Source of the DNA: Pseudonocardia terrae
GTDB lineage: Bacteria > Actinomycetota > Actinomycetes > Mycobacteriales > Pseudonocardiaceae
Direction: 5' to 3'
Length of the DNA: 64,000 bases
NCBI RefSeq assembly: GCF_021343995.1
Contig: NZ_JAJTTE010000015.1
Location: forward strand, 1 to 64,000
A program made the position numbers and the translations under genes. The notes under the pieces are model-generated. The model made no database searches. It worked only from the letters and a program-made list of their open reading frames with translations, and was not told the origin of the DNA. How positions within the stretch are numbered: position 1 is the first letter of the stretch; each line of letters opens with the position of its first letter. This document shows, piece after piece, positions 10,047 through 18,067 of this stretch.

Positions 10047-11483
10047 ATGACCGCGCCCGACGCACCCCCCAGCCCCGTCGAGGTGCCCCGGTCGGCGTCG
10101 ACGGTCGTCTGGCTGCTGGTCGGCTCCGCCTTCGTCATGATCCTCAACGAGACGATCATGAGCGTCGCGCTGCCCGTCCTGGTCACCGACCTCGACATCG
10201 GCGTCGGCACGGCCCAGTGGCTGACCTCGGGCTTCCTGCTCACGATGTCGGTGGTCATCCCGATCACGGGCTTCCTGCTGCAACGGCTCACCCCGCGCAC
10301 CGTCTACCTGACCTCGATGACGCTGTTCAGCCTCGGCACGCTGATCTCGGCGGTCTCGCCCGGCTTCGGCCTGCTCATGACCGGGCGCGTCGTGCAGGCG
10401 CTGGGCACCGCCGTCATGCTGCCGCTGCTGATGACGACGGTGATCCGGCTCGTCCCGGCCGAGCGCCGCGGCGCGACGATGGGCACGATCACGGTCGTCA
10501 TCGCGGTGGCGCCCGCTGTCGGCCCGACGATCTCCGGCGTGATCCTCTCCACGCTGGGCTGGCGCTGGATGTTCATCGTCATCCTCCCGATCGCGCTGCT
10601 CGCGCTGGCCGCCGGCGCCACCTGGCTTCGGCTCGACAGCGAGACGCGGAAGATCCCGCTGGACTGGCCGTCCGTCGTGCTGTCGGCGCTGGCCTTCGGC
10701 GGGCTGGTGTTCGGGCTGTCCAGCATCGGCGAGTCCGCGCGCGGCGAGGCGCTGCTGCCGCCGTGGGCGCCCGTCCTGGTCGGGCTCGTCGCGCTGGCCC
10801 TGTTCGTGGTCCGGCAGCTCCGGCTGCAGCGGGACGGGCGCGCCCTGCTCGACCTGCGCCCGCTGGCGTTCCGGCCGTTCGTGGTGTCGCTGGTCCTGGT
10901 GGTGCTCGGCATGATGGCGCTGTTCGGCGTGCTGATCCTGCTGCCGCTCTACCTGCAGGACGTGCTGGGCGTCTCGGCGTTCGTGACGGGGCTCGCGGTG
11001 CTGCCCGGCGGCCTTGTGATGGGTCTGCTCGGCCCGTTCGTCGGCCGGCTCTACGACCGCATGGGCGCCCGCCCGCTCGTCATCCCCGGCACCGCGGTGC
11101 TGGCGCTGGCGCTGTGGGGCTTCACGACGATCGGGGCCTCGACCCCGGTCGGGATGCTGATCGGGCTGCACGTCCTGCTGGTGATCGGGCTGTCGTTCAT
11201 GTTCACCCCGCTCATGACGGACGCGCTGGGCCGCCTGCCGGGTGAGCTCGACTCGCACGGCAGCGCGATCCTCGCGACGTTGCAGCAGGTCGCGGGCGCG
11301 GCGGGCACGGCGCTGTTCGTCACGCTCATGGTCGTGTTCGCGGCGACGCCGGGTGTGGCGGCCGACGTCCCCGGCGCGCGGGCGGCGTTCCTCTGCGCTG
11401 CGGTGATCGCGACCGTCGCCCTGCCGGTCTCCCTGCTCGTCGCCGGGAAGAAGCAGGTCGAGCAGGCCCCGGCGACCGCCTGA
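10047..11483 (+). CDS. MFS drug efflux transporter, DHA2 (EmrB/QacA-like)
   Basis: A 478-residue multi-pass membrane protein with about 14 hydrophobic segments. MILNETIMSVALPVL near the N-terminus matches the family pattern in TM1, and QWLTSGFLLTMSVVIPITGF follows in TM2. A motif-C-like glycine/proline stretch (VAPAVGPTISG) in TM5 marks it as a drug:H+ antiporter. It would export cationic or amphipathic drugs using the proton gradient. ATG start with GGAG about 10 nt upstream. A strong hairpin terminator follows. Confidence 0.9.
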   Translation: MTAPDAPPSPVEVPRSASTVVWLLVGSAFVMILNETIMSVALPVLVTDLDIGVGTAQWLTSGFLLTMSVVIPITGFLLQRLTPRTVYLTSMTLFSLGTLISAVSPGFGLLMTGRVVQALGTAVMLPLLMTTVIRLVPAERRGATMGTITVVIAVAPAVGPTISGVILSTLGWRWMFIVILPIALLALAAGATWLRLDSETRKIPLDWPSVVLSALAFGGLVFGLSSIGESARGEALLPPWAPVLVGLVALALFVVRQLRLQRDGRALLDLRPLAFRPFVVSLVLVVLGMMALFGVLILLPLYLQDVLGVSAFVTGLAVLPGGLVMGLLGPFVGRLYDRMGARPLVIPGTAVLALALWGFTTIGASTPVGMLIGLHVLLVIGLSFMFTPLMTDALGRLPGELDSHGSAILATLQQVAGAAGTALFVTLMVVFAATPGVAADVPGARAAFLCAAVIATVALPVSLLVAGKKQVEQAPATA

Positions 11484-11496
11484 CCCACTCGGCGCA

Positions 11497-11533
11497 CGGC
11501 GCTCCCGCTCGCACCGAACGAGCGGGAGCGCCG
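11497..11533. terminator. bidirectional hairpin terminator
   Basis: A perfect 15-bp stem (CGGCGCTCCCGCTCG at 11497-11511 with its complement at 11519-11533) closes a 7-nt loop. It sits between the convergent exporter and transglutaminase genes and could serve both. No U-tract follows, as is common in actinomycetes. Confidence 0.85.
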
Positions 11534-11543
11534 TTCGTGCGCC

Positions 11544-12386
11544 TCAGGCCAGGCGGGTCATGCGCACCGACACGTCGAGCGCCTCGGCGGAGCCGCCGGA
11601 GTAGATGCCCTTGAGCGGCGAGACGTCGGCGTAGTCCCGGCCGACGGCGACCGACACGTGCCGGTACCCGATCGGGATGCCGTTGGTCGGGTCGAAGCCC
11701 CACCAGCCGCCGGTATGCGCCTCGATCCAGGCGTGCGACTGGCCGGAGACCGTCTCGCCGACCTCGACGTCCTGGAGCGGCAGCAGATAGCCCGACACGT
11801 ACCGGGCCGGAATCCCCATCTCGCGCAACAGGACCAGGGTGAGGTGTGCGTAGTCCTGGCACACCCCCTTGCCCGCCTGCCAGGCCTCGGGGGCCGAGGT
11901 GCGCACGCCCGTCGTCCCGACCTGGTAGGTCATCGTGTCGCGGACCCGTTCGCAGGCGGCGAGCACGGCGTCGGCGGGCTCCTTGCCCCGCGTGAGGTTC
12001 TTCGCGATGCCGGCCAGCTCCCCGTCCCGCCCGACGTACTCGGTGAACTCGAGCATCTCGGTGTAGCGGTCCCGGACGGCCTCCGACGCCAGGTCCTCCC
12101 ACGTCGCCTCGCGGACCTGCTCCACGGCGTCGCCGGTCTCGACCACGGAGGTCCCGGTGACCAGCAGCTCGGTGTGCGGGGCGTGCAGGTCGAACGCCGT
12201 GACCTGGGTGCCCCAGTAGTCCTCGTAGCTGTAGGCGCGGGTCGCGGGCACCGTCTCGACGCGGCTGACGATCACGTTCTGGTGGGAGTCGCCGCGCGGG
12301 GTCAGCCGCACCTCGTTGTAGGTCTCGTACACCGGCGAGCTGTACTTGTAGCCCGTCTCGTGCACCACGCGGATGCGCCAGCCCAT
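11544..12386 (-). CDS. transglutaminase-like cysteine protease family protein
   Basis: A 280-residue protein with an N-terminal bacterial transglutaminase-associated beta domain and a papain-like core. The nucleophile lies in QAGKGVCQDYAHLTLVLLREMGIPARYVSGYL, the histidine in SHAWIEAHTGGWWGFDPTNG, and the aspartate in the latter stretch. It is the third gene of the ATP-grasp / alpha-E / transglutaminase operon known as Rv2411c-Rv2409c in M. tuberculosis. ATG at 12386 starts 2 nt after the alpha-E stop, with GGAGG upstream inside the alpha-E coding end. Confidence 0.92.
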   Translation of the reverse strand: MGWRIRVVHETGYKYSSPVYETYNEVRLTPRGDSHQNVIVSRVETVPATRAYSYEDYWGTQVTAFDLHAPHTELLVTGTSVVETGDAVEQVREATWEDLASEAVRDRYTEMLEFTEYVGRDGELAGIAKNLTRGKEPADAVLAACERVRDTMTYQVGTTGVRTSAPEAWQAGKGVCQDYAHLTLVLLREMGIPARYVSGYLLPLQDVEVGETVSGQSHAWIEAHTGGWWGFDPTNGIPIGYRHVSVAVGRDYADVSPLKGIYSGGSAEALDVSVRMTRLA

Positions 12387-12388
12387 CG

Positions 12389-12730
12389 TCAGACCACCTC
12401 CGGCGCGGTCCTCGCGACCCACGGGGCGGCGTGGAAGACCTCGCGCGCGCCGCGGGCGTTCTCCCGGGCGCTGGAGATCGACGAGACGATCGAGAAGGGC
12501 GTGTCGGTGGAGTAGCCGAGCACCTCGGTGAGGGAGAAGGCGTCGAGCGGCTCGTCCGTGCCGGGATCGACGCCCATGACGCCGAGCAGCCGGCGGGCGG
12601 CCGCGTCGACGTCGATCGTGGCGTCCTCGAGCAGCTGGTGGACGGAGACGTCGAGGATCCGGGTGGTGTCGTCGGCGCGCTCGACGTAGCGGCCGATCCA
12701 GTAGAGCGACTCGGTGTTGCGGGCGAGCAT
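12389..12730 (-). CDS. truncated alpha-E domain protein
   Basis: A 113-residue product starting MLARNTESLYWIGRYVERADDT, the classic start of alpha-E proteins, and continuing through LLGVMGVDP and SSARENARGARE. Family members run to about 300 residues; here the reading frame ends about 18 residues after NARGARE. The next gene begins 2 nt later, so the missing two thirds are not present in another frame. An internal deletion is the simplest reading. The start overlaps the ATP-grasp stop as TGATG. The remaining helix bundle may or may not fold. Confidence 0.85.
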   Translation of the reverse strand: MLARNTESLYWIGRYVERADDTTRILDVSVHQLLEDATIDVDAAARRLLGVMGVDPGTDEPLDAFSLTEVLGYSTDTPFSIVSSISSARENARGAREVFHAAPWVARTAPEVV

Positions 12731-14622
12731 CAGGCCCGTGCCTCCGTCCGACGCAGCACCTGCTCCTGGCGCATCCCGCCGAGCTCCTGCACCTGGCCGC
12801 CCGGTCGCCGCTGTTGCTGCTGCTGTTGTTGCTGTTGCTGCTGGCCGAGAGTCAGATCGGGGCCATGCTCGGCGGCCGGCCCGCGCGCCGGGGCCGCCGG
12901 GGCGATCCCCCGCTCCCCCAGCTCCCGCTCGGCCTCGCTCGACCGGGTCGCCGCCAGCACCCAGGTGTCCTTCGATCCGCCGCCCTGGCTGGAGTTCACC
13001 ACCAGGCTGCCCTTCGGCAGGGCCACCCGGGTGAGGCCGCCGGGCAGCACGAAGACGTCCTCGCCGTCGTTGACCGCGAAGAGCCGCAGGTCGACGTGCC
13101 GCGGCACCAGCCGGTCGTCGACCTTGGTCGGCACGGTGGACAGCTGGACGACGGGCTGGGCGATCCAGCCGCGCGGGTCGTCCCGGATCGCCTTGCGCGC
13201 CTTCCGCAGCTCCGCCGCCGTGGCGTTCGGGCCGAACAGGATGCCATAGCCGCCGGAGCCCTCGACCGGCTTGAGCACCAGCTCGTCGAGCTCGTCGAGG
13301 ACGTGTCCGCGCTCCTCGTCCAGCCAGCACCGGAAGGTCGTGACGGTCGGGATGACCGGATTCTCGTCGAGGTAGTACTTGATCATCTGCGGGACGCAGG
13401 TGTAGACGAGCTTGTCGTCGCCCACCCCGTTGCCCACCGCGTTGGCGATCACGACGTTGCCCGCACGGGCGGCGTTCATGATCCCCGCGACGCCGAGCAC
13501 GCTGGTCGGCGTGAACTGCAACGGGTCGAGGAAGTCGTCGTCGATCCGGCGGTAGACGACGTCGACCTGCTGCTCGCCCTCGGTCGTGCGCATGTAGAGG
13601 ACGTTGTCGCGGCAGAACAGGTCCTGACCCTCGACGAGCTCGACGCCCATCTGCCGTGCGAGCAGCGAGTGCTCGAAGTACGCGGGGTCGACGACGCCCG
13701 GGGTGAGCACGACGACCCTCGGGTCGGCGACGTTGGGCGCCGCGGCGGCGCGCAGGGCGTGCAGCAGGTGGGTGGAGTAGTCCGCTAACGCGCGGACCCG
13801 CTGGCGGGTGAACAGGTCGGGGAAGACCCGCGCCATGGTGCGGCGGTTCTCCATCACGGAGGACACGCCGGAGGGGTTGCGGAGGTTGTCCTCCAGCACC
13901 CGGAAGGTGCCCTCCTGGTCGCGGACGAGGTCGATGCCCGCGACGTGGATGCGCACCCCGTTGGGCGGGCTGAGCAGGTGCGCCGCGCGCGTGAAATGCT
14001 CGCAGCCGGTGATCAGCCGACGCGGGAGCACCCCGTCGCGGACGATCTGGGCGTCGTTGTAGACGTCGGCGAGGAAGGCCTCGAGGGCCCTCACCCGCTG
14101 CACGATCCCGCGCTGCAGCCGGCTCCACTCGCTCGCGCTGATCACCCGCGGCACGATGTCCAGCGGGAACGGGCGCTCCTTCCCCGAGAGACCGAACGTG
14201 ACGCCCTGGTCCATGTGCATCCGGTCGAGCGCCTCCGAGCGCGCGGCCAGGTCCGCGGCGGCAGTGGGGGCGATCGCGTCGTGCAGGTGCCGGTAGGGCG
14301 CGCGGACGCTGCCGTCGGCGTCGAACATCTCGTCGAATGCGTCGGGGCTGGGGCGGTCCGGCCCCAGGTAGCCGTCGAACAACGCCGAGCCGCTCGCCGG
14401 GCCGGCCCCGTTCGTGCCGGACTTCTTCGTGCCGGACTCCTTGGTGCCGGACTCCTTGGTGCCGGACTCCTTGGTGCCGGACTCCTTGGTGCCGGACTCC
14501 TTGGTGCCGGACCCGTTCGTGCCGGACGCGGTCGGCCCGTCCGTGGCCGCGGCCCCGTCGTCCGTGGGCTTTCCGCCCGCCCGTGCTGGTCTGCGGTCCG
14601 CTGCTCGGCTCACGGAGGTCAT
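12730..14622 (-). CDS. circularly permuted ATP-grasp type 2 protein (DUF404/DUF407)
   Basis: A 630-residue protein of the circularly permuted ATP-grasp family, predicted to form amide bonds in an uncharacterised peptide pathway with its operon partners. The core runs from SALFDGYLGPDRPSPDAFDEMF to about residue 560 and includes VLTPGVVDPAYFEHSLLARQMGVELVEG and ELVLKPVEGSGGYG. ATG at 14622 is chosen. Two low-complexity regions are unusual: about eight pentapeptide units (SGTKE/SGTNG) at residues 30-70, and a run of 11 glutamines near residues 594-604. Normal family members lack both. Confidence 0.9.
   Translation of the reverse strand: MTSVSRAADRRPARAGGKPTDDGAAATDGPTASGTNGSGTKESGTKESGTKESGTKESGTKESGTKKSGTNGAGPASGSALFDGYLGPDRPSPDAFDEMFDADGSVRAPYRHLHDAIAPTAAADLAARSEALDRMHMDQGVTFGLSGKERPFPLDIVPRVISASEWSRLQRGIVQRVRALEAFLADVYNDAQIVRDGVLPRRLITGCEHFTRAAHLLSPPNGVRIHVAGIDLVRDQEGTFRVLEDNLRNPSGVSSVMENRRTMARVFPDLFTRQRVRALADYSTHLLHALRAAAAPNVADPRVVVLTPGVVDPAYFEHSLLARQMGVELVEGQDLFCRDNVLYMRTTEGEQQVDVVYRRIDDDFLDPLQFTPTSVLGVAGIMNAARAGNVVIANAVGNGVGDDKLVYTCVPQMIKYYLDENPVIPTVTTFRCWLDEERGHVLDELDELVLKPVEGSGGYGILFGPNATAAELRKARKAIRDDPRGWIAQPVVQLSTVPTKVDDRLVPRHVDLRLFAVNDGEDVFVLPGGLTRVALPKGSLVVNSSQGGGSKDTWVLAATRSSEAERELGERGIAPAAPARGPAAEHGPDLTLGQQQQQQQQQQQRRPGGQVQELGGMRQEQVLRRTEARA
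12811..12843. repeat. trinucleotide repeat encoding polyglutamine
   Basis: Eleven consecutive CTG/TTG triplets on the plus strand (CAG/CAA on the coding strand) encode Gln11 near the C-terminus of the ATP-grasp protein. The codons are mixed, so slippage would be partly damped. Confidence 0.9.
14414..14533. repeat. 15-bp tandem repeat inside ATP-grasp gene
   Basis: Eight contiguous 15-bp units begin GTGCCGG at 14414, 14429, 14444, 14459, 14474, 14489, 14504 and 14519. Units two to six are identical in GTGCCGGACTCCTTG, the others vary by a few bases. They encode SGTKE/SGTNG pentapeptides near the N-terminus. Gain or loss of a unit would keep frame. Confidence 0.93.
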
Positions 14623-14915
14623 CGTGACCGTTTCCCCTGGCCGGAGCCAGACGGAGCCGTGCTCCGTCGGCGTACGGACGCGAGCGGCACCGACCGGTCG
14701 GAGGACGGCGCGTGCGGCCGCCGGGCGGGGCCCGACCTGTGCGATCCTGGCCGCGTCGGCCCGCGGAGCGCAGGCCCGTGCGGGGCCGTCCGCGCCGGGT
14801 TGTAGCATGGACGACCGAGTGCTCGGCGTGCTCGCTCGCATCGGTGGAGAACCGGTCGGGGTCGCCTGAGCCCCCCGATACGTACCAGCACCAGGAAGAC
14901 TCGAGGCACACCAGC

Positions 14916-15182
14916 GTGGCGAACATCAAGTCCCAGATCAAGCGGGTCAAGACCAACGAGAAGGCCCGTCAGCGCAACAAGTCGGTCAAGTCGTCGGTCA
15001 AGACCGCGATCCGCAAGTTCCGCGAGGCGGCCGACGCCGGCGAGACCGAGAAGGCCGTCGAGCTGCAGCGCGCCGCCGCGCGCGCCCTGGACAAGGCCGC
15101 CAGCAAGGGCGTGATCCACAAGAACCAGGCCGCCAACCGCAAGTCGGCCATCGCCAAGCGCGCCGCCAAGATCAGCGCGTGA
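14916..15182 (+). CDS. rpsT: 30S ribosomal protein S20
   Basis: An 88-residue basic protein that binds 16S rRNA in the small subunit. It starts [21 protein letters not shown] and ends [15 protein letters not shown], matching bacterial S20 in length and pattern. GTG at 14916 fixes the N-terminus; the upstream open frame is non-coding. It is divergent from the ATP-grasp operon and sits between that operon and holA, as in mycobacteria. Two hairpins follow. Confidence 0.97.
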   Translation: MANIKSQIKRVKTNEKARQRNKSVKSSVKTAIRKFREAADAGETEKAVELQRAAARALDKAASKGVIHKNQAANRKSAIAKRAAKISA

Positions 15183-15188
15183 TGTTCC

Positions 15189-15286
15189 GGGCGCCGTCGC
15201 GCGCCCGCTGAAGCTCCCGGCTCCGCCCGGTCGAGCATTCCCGTCGACGGCGCTGCCCTTTCCCGTGGGGTAGCGCCGTCGACGGG
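15189..15286 (+). terminator. two hairpins after rpsT
   Basis: A first small hairpin has GGGCGC (15189-15194) pairing with GCGCCC (15201-15206). A second, strong one pairs CCCGTCGACGGCGCT (15240-15254) with its perfect complement (15272-15286) around a 17-nt loop. They lie between convergent rpsT and holA. The second is the likely terminator. Confidence 0.8.
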
Positions 15287-15384
15287 TTCCCGGGTTCTCG
15301 CGTGCTCCGTGCGAGTGATGGCTCCACACACGGCGGCGAGTGATTGCGCGCATCATGGGTCCATAACGCCTCGATGTCCGAGGC

Positions 15385-16353
15385 TCAGCCGGTGCCCCGG
15401 GCGTCGACGACGGCGAGGACCGCGCGTTCCAGGGCGTAGCCCGCGTCGGCGGCCGCGCCCTTGACGTCCGCATTGACCTGCGCGGTCGCGGCGATCGCCG
15501 TGGCGAGGCCGGCGGGACGCCAGGCCCGCACCTGCCCCTGCGCCTTGCGGATCTTCCAGGGCGGCATGCCGAGGCTGCCCGCCAGCCGGCTCGGGTCCCC
15601 GCGTCCGGCCGCGCCGACCTTGGCGAGCGTACGCACCGCGTCGGCCAGGGCGTCGGCGACCAGGACCGGCGCCACCCCCAGCACGAGCGCCCAGCGCAAC
15701 GCCTCCAGCGCACCCGCCCGGTCCCCCGCGACCGCCTTGTCCGCCACCGCGAAGCCCGACGACTCGGCCCGGCCGCGGTGGTACCGGCGCACGGCCTGGC
15801 CGTCGACCTGGCCGCCGGTGTCGGAGACCAGCTGGTTCGTGGCCGACGCCAGCTCCCGCAGGTCCGAGCCGACCGCCTCGAGCAGCACGCTCACGGCCTC
15901 GGCGGTGATCGACCCGCCGGCACGCCGCACCTCGGCACGGACGAAGTCGGCGCGCTCCTCGGCGCGGGTCAGCCGATCGCACTTGGTGACGGCGGCACCG
16001 GCCTTGCGCAGGTCGTCGGCCAGCTGCTTGCCGCGGGCCCCACCCGCGTGCACCGCGACCAGCACGATCCCGTCGGCCGGCGCGGCCACGTAGGCCATGA
16101 TCGCGGCCACCAGGTCCTTGCCCGCCTCGTGCGCCCCCTGGATCACCACGACCCGGCCCTCCGCGAACAACGACGGGCTCAGGTGCCCGACCAGCTCGCC
16201 CGGCGTGAGCTCGGCGGGGCGGAACCGGCGGATGTCGGCCTCGGGGTCGACCGCCCGGGCGGCACGGAGGATCTCGCTCACGGCCCGCTCGACCAGCAGC
16301 TCCTCCTCGCCCACGACGAGCTGCACGGGGGCGGGCGGCTTCGTGGCCGGCAT
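15385..16353 (-). CDS. holA: DNA polymerase III delta subunit
   Basis: A 322-residue clamp-loader subunit that opens the beta clamp. It has an N-terminal PVQLVVGEEELLVERAVSEI segment replacing a true P-loop, the central LTRAEERADFVRAEVRRAG (ATPase-like domain II) and the C-terminal collar domain with MPPWKIRKAQGQVRAW. The N-terminal GEEELL pattern and length fit HolA. ATG at 16353 is preferred over a GTG 66 nt upstream. It is divergent from the riboswitch/thrC unit. Confidence 0.93.
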   Translation of the reverse strand: MPATKPPAPVQLVVGEEELLVERAVSEILRAARAVDPEADIRRFRPAELTPGELVGHLSPSLFAEGRVVVIQGAHEAGKDLVAAIMAYVAAPADGIVLVAVHAGGARGKQLADDLRKAGAAVTKCDRLTRAEERADFVRAEVRRAGGSITAEAVSVLLEAVGSDLRELASATNQLVSDTGGQVDGQAVRRYHRGRAESSGFAVADKAVAGDRAGALEALRWALVLGVAPVLVADALADAVRTLAKVGAAGRGDPSRLAGSLGMPPWKIRKAQGQVRAWRPAGLATAIAATAQVNADVKGAAADAGYALERAVLAVVDARGTG

Positions 16354-16596
16354 GGGCCGGGCTCCTCTCGGACGCGTCGCGCGGTGCCGCGCACCGTGGC
16401 CCGGCCACGCCGGGTCCACGGGCCATCGTCGCGTACGGCACCGACGATCCGTGACACGGCTCCCAGATGACGGGTCCGGCTGGCCGGGAGCGGTGCCGGT
16501 GCCGTAACGTGCGTGTCATCCGGAGAGATCCGGACGCCGCGCCCGCTGTGCGTAGGAAGGCCCCGCGCACGAAGCCCGCCCGGCACAACCGCATAT

Positions 16597-16742
16597 GGCT
16601 CATCCAGAGGGGCAGAGGGAACGGCCCGACGAAGCCCCGGCAACCGGCGTCGAACGACGATCCGCGCAGTGCACCGCTCGGTGTCTGCACGTCGACGGAC
16701 CAGGTGCCAATTCCGGCCCGCGTCAGCGGGACAGATGAGGAG
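16597..16742 (+). ncRNA. SAM-I/SAM-IV class riboswitch upstream of threonine-synthase gene
   Basis: The S-box core is easy to read. CTCATC (16599-16604) pairs with GATGAG (16734-16739) as P1. GGCAGAGGGAACGGCCC and GCAACC form the SAM-binding core on the 5' side, GGTGCCAATTCC (16703-16714) is the conserved 3' core, and CCCGC-GTCA-GCGGG forms P4. The 3' strand of P1 overlaps the Shine-Dalgarno GAGGAG (16737-16742), which ends 5 nt before the ATG at 16748. SAM binding should therefore hide the ribosome site and switch translation off. SAM-I versus SAM-IV cannot be settled by eye. Confidence 0.93.
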
Positions 16743-16747
16743 ATCTG

Positions 16748-18013
16748 ATGACTCTCACTGCAGACACGCCTGCCAGCACCTCCTTCGACCTCGGGTCCGC
16801 CCGTGCGCTGTCGTGTCGCGAGTGCGGTCACCAGACGGCGCTCGCCGCGGAGTTCGCCTGTCCGCAGTGTTTCGGCCCGCTCGAGATCGCCTACGACTTC
16901 CCGCAGGTCACCCGGGAATCCATCGAGTCCGGCCCCAAGTCGATCTGGCGCTACAAGGACCTCCTCCCGGTCCCGGCGAACGTGCAGTCCTTTCCCAACA
17001 CCGAGCCCGGGTTCACCCGTCTCATCCAGGCCGACCGGCTCGCCGCCGAGCTCGGCGTCCGCAAGCTCTGGGTGAAGGACGACACCGGGAACCCGACGCA
17101 CTCGTTCAAGGACCGGGTCGTCGCCGTCGCCCTCGCCGCCGCCCGTGAGCTGGGCTTCTCCGTCCTCTGCTGCCCCTCCACCGGCAACCTGGCCAACGCC
17201 GTCGCCGCCGCGGCCGCCCGCGCCGGGTGGGACTCGGTCGTGCTGATCCCCTCCTCCCTCGAGCAGGCGAAGATCACCACCACCGCGGTCTACGGCGGCA
17301 CCCTCCTCGCCGTCGACGGCAACTACGACGACGTGAACCGCCTCGCCACCGAGCTCGCGGCGGAGCACGAGGAGTGGGCGTTCGTGAACGTCAACGTCCG
17401 CCCGTACTACGCCGAGGGCTCCAAGACCCTGGGTTACGAGGTCGCCGAGCAGCTCGGCTGGCGGCTGCCCGACCAGATCGTCATCCCGGTCGCCTCGGGC
17501 TCGCAGCTGACCAAGGTCGACAAGGGCTTCGGCGAGTTCGTGAAGCTCGGCCTCGTCGACGAGAAGCCCTACACGATCTTCGGTGCGCAGGCCACCGGCT
17601 GCTCGCCCGTCGCCTCGGCCTTCGAGCAGGGCCACGACGTCATCCAGCCCGTGCGGCCGGACACCATCGCCCGCTCGCTCGCGATCGGCAACCCCGCCGA
17701 CGGTCCCTACGTCCTCGACTCCGTGCGCCGCACCGGCGGTGCCGTCGGCCACGTGACCGACGAGGAGGTCGTCGAGGGCATCCGCCTGCTCGCCCGCACC
17801 GAGGGCGTGTTCGCCGAGACCGCGGGCGGCGTGACCGTCGCGACCGCGAAGAAGCTGATCGAGGCCGGCAAGATCGACCCCGACGCCGAGACGGTCCTGC
17901 TGATCACCGGCGACGGCCTCAAGACGCTCGACGCCGTGTCCGCCCACGCCCGTCCGACCGCGACGGTGCCGGCGACGAGCAAGGCCGTCCGCGAGGCGCT
18001 CGAGGGCCGCTGA
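16748..18013 (+). CDS. thrC: threonine synthase-type PLP enzyme
   Basis: A 421-residue fold-type II PLP enzyme of the threonine synthase family, which converts O-phosphohomoserine to threonine. The N-terminus has a Cys-x2-Cys ... Cys-x2-Cys zinc ribbon (Cys23, 26, 38, 41). HSFKDR carries the PLP lysine (Lys121), CPSTGNLANAVAAAAARAG and VASGSQLTK bind substrate and phosphate. It is longer than the ordinary actinomycete ThrC (about 350 residues). The SAM riboswitch in front ties it to methionine status, so it may be a paralogue with a sulfur-related role rather than the housekeeping ThrC. Not part of the mycobacterial order at this locus. Confidence 0.85.
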   Translation: MTLTADTPASTSFDLGSARALSCRECGHQTALAAEFACPQCFGPLEIAYDFPQVTRESIESGPKSIWRYKDLLPVPANVQSFPNTEPGFTRLIQADRLAAELGVRKLWVKDDTGNPTHSFKDRVVAVALAAARELGFSVLCCPSTGNLANAVAAAAARAGWDSVVLIPSSLEQAKITTTAVYGGTLLAVDGNYDDVNRLATELAAEHEEWAFVNVNVRPYYAEGSKTLGYEVAEQLGWRLPDQIVIPVASGSQLTKVDKGFGEFVKLGLVDEKPYTIFGAQATGCSPVASAFEQGHDVIQPVRPDTIARSLAIGNPADGPYVLDSVRRTGGAVGHVTDEEVVEGIRLLARTEGVFAETAGGVTVATAKKLIEAGKIDPDAETVLLITGDGLKTLDAVSAHARPTATVPATSKAVREALEGR

Positions 18014-18035
18014 GACCGCACGCCGGCACCGCGAC

Positions 18036-18066
18036 CGGGCCCGGGGGACGCGTTCCCCCGGGCCCG
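18036..18066. terminator. bidirectional hairpin between thrC and comEC
   Basis: A perfect 13-bp stem (CGGGCCCGGGGGA, 18036-18048, and its complement 18054-18066) encloses a 5-nt loop. It follows the thrC stop by about 20 nt and would also end transcription of comEC coming from the other side. Confidence 0.88.
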
Positions 18067-18067
18067 T

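Noticed and set aside
12389..14956. 855-residue minus-strand frame joining ATP-grasp antisense sequence to alpha-E
   Set aside because: Only the last 113 residues are alpha-E; the rest is an out-of-frame reading of the ATP-grasp gene.
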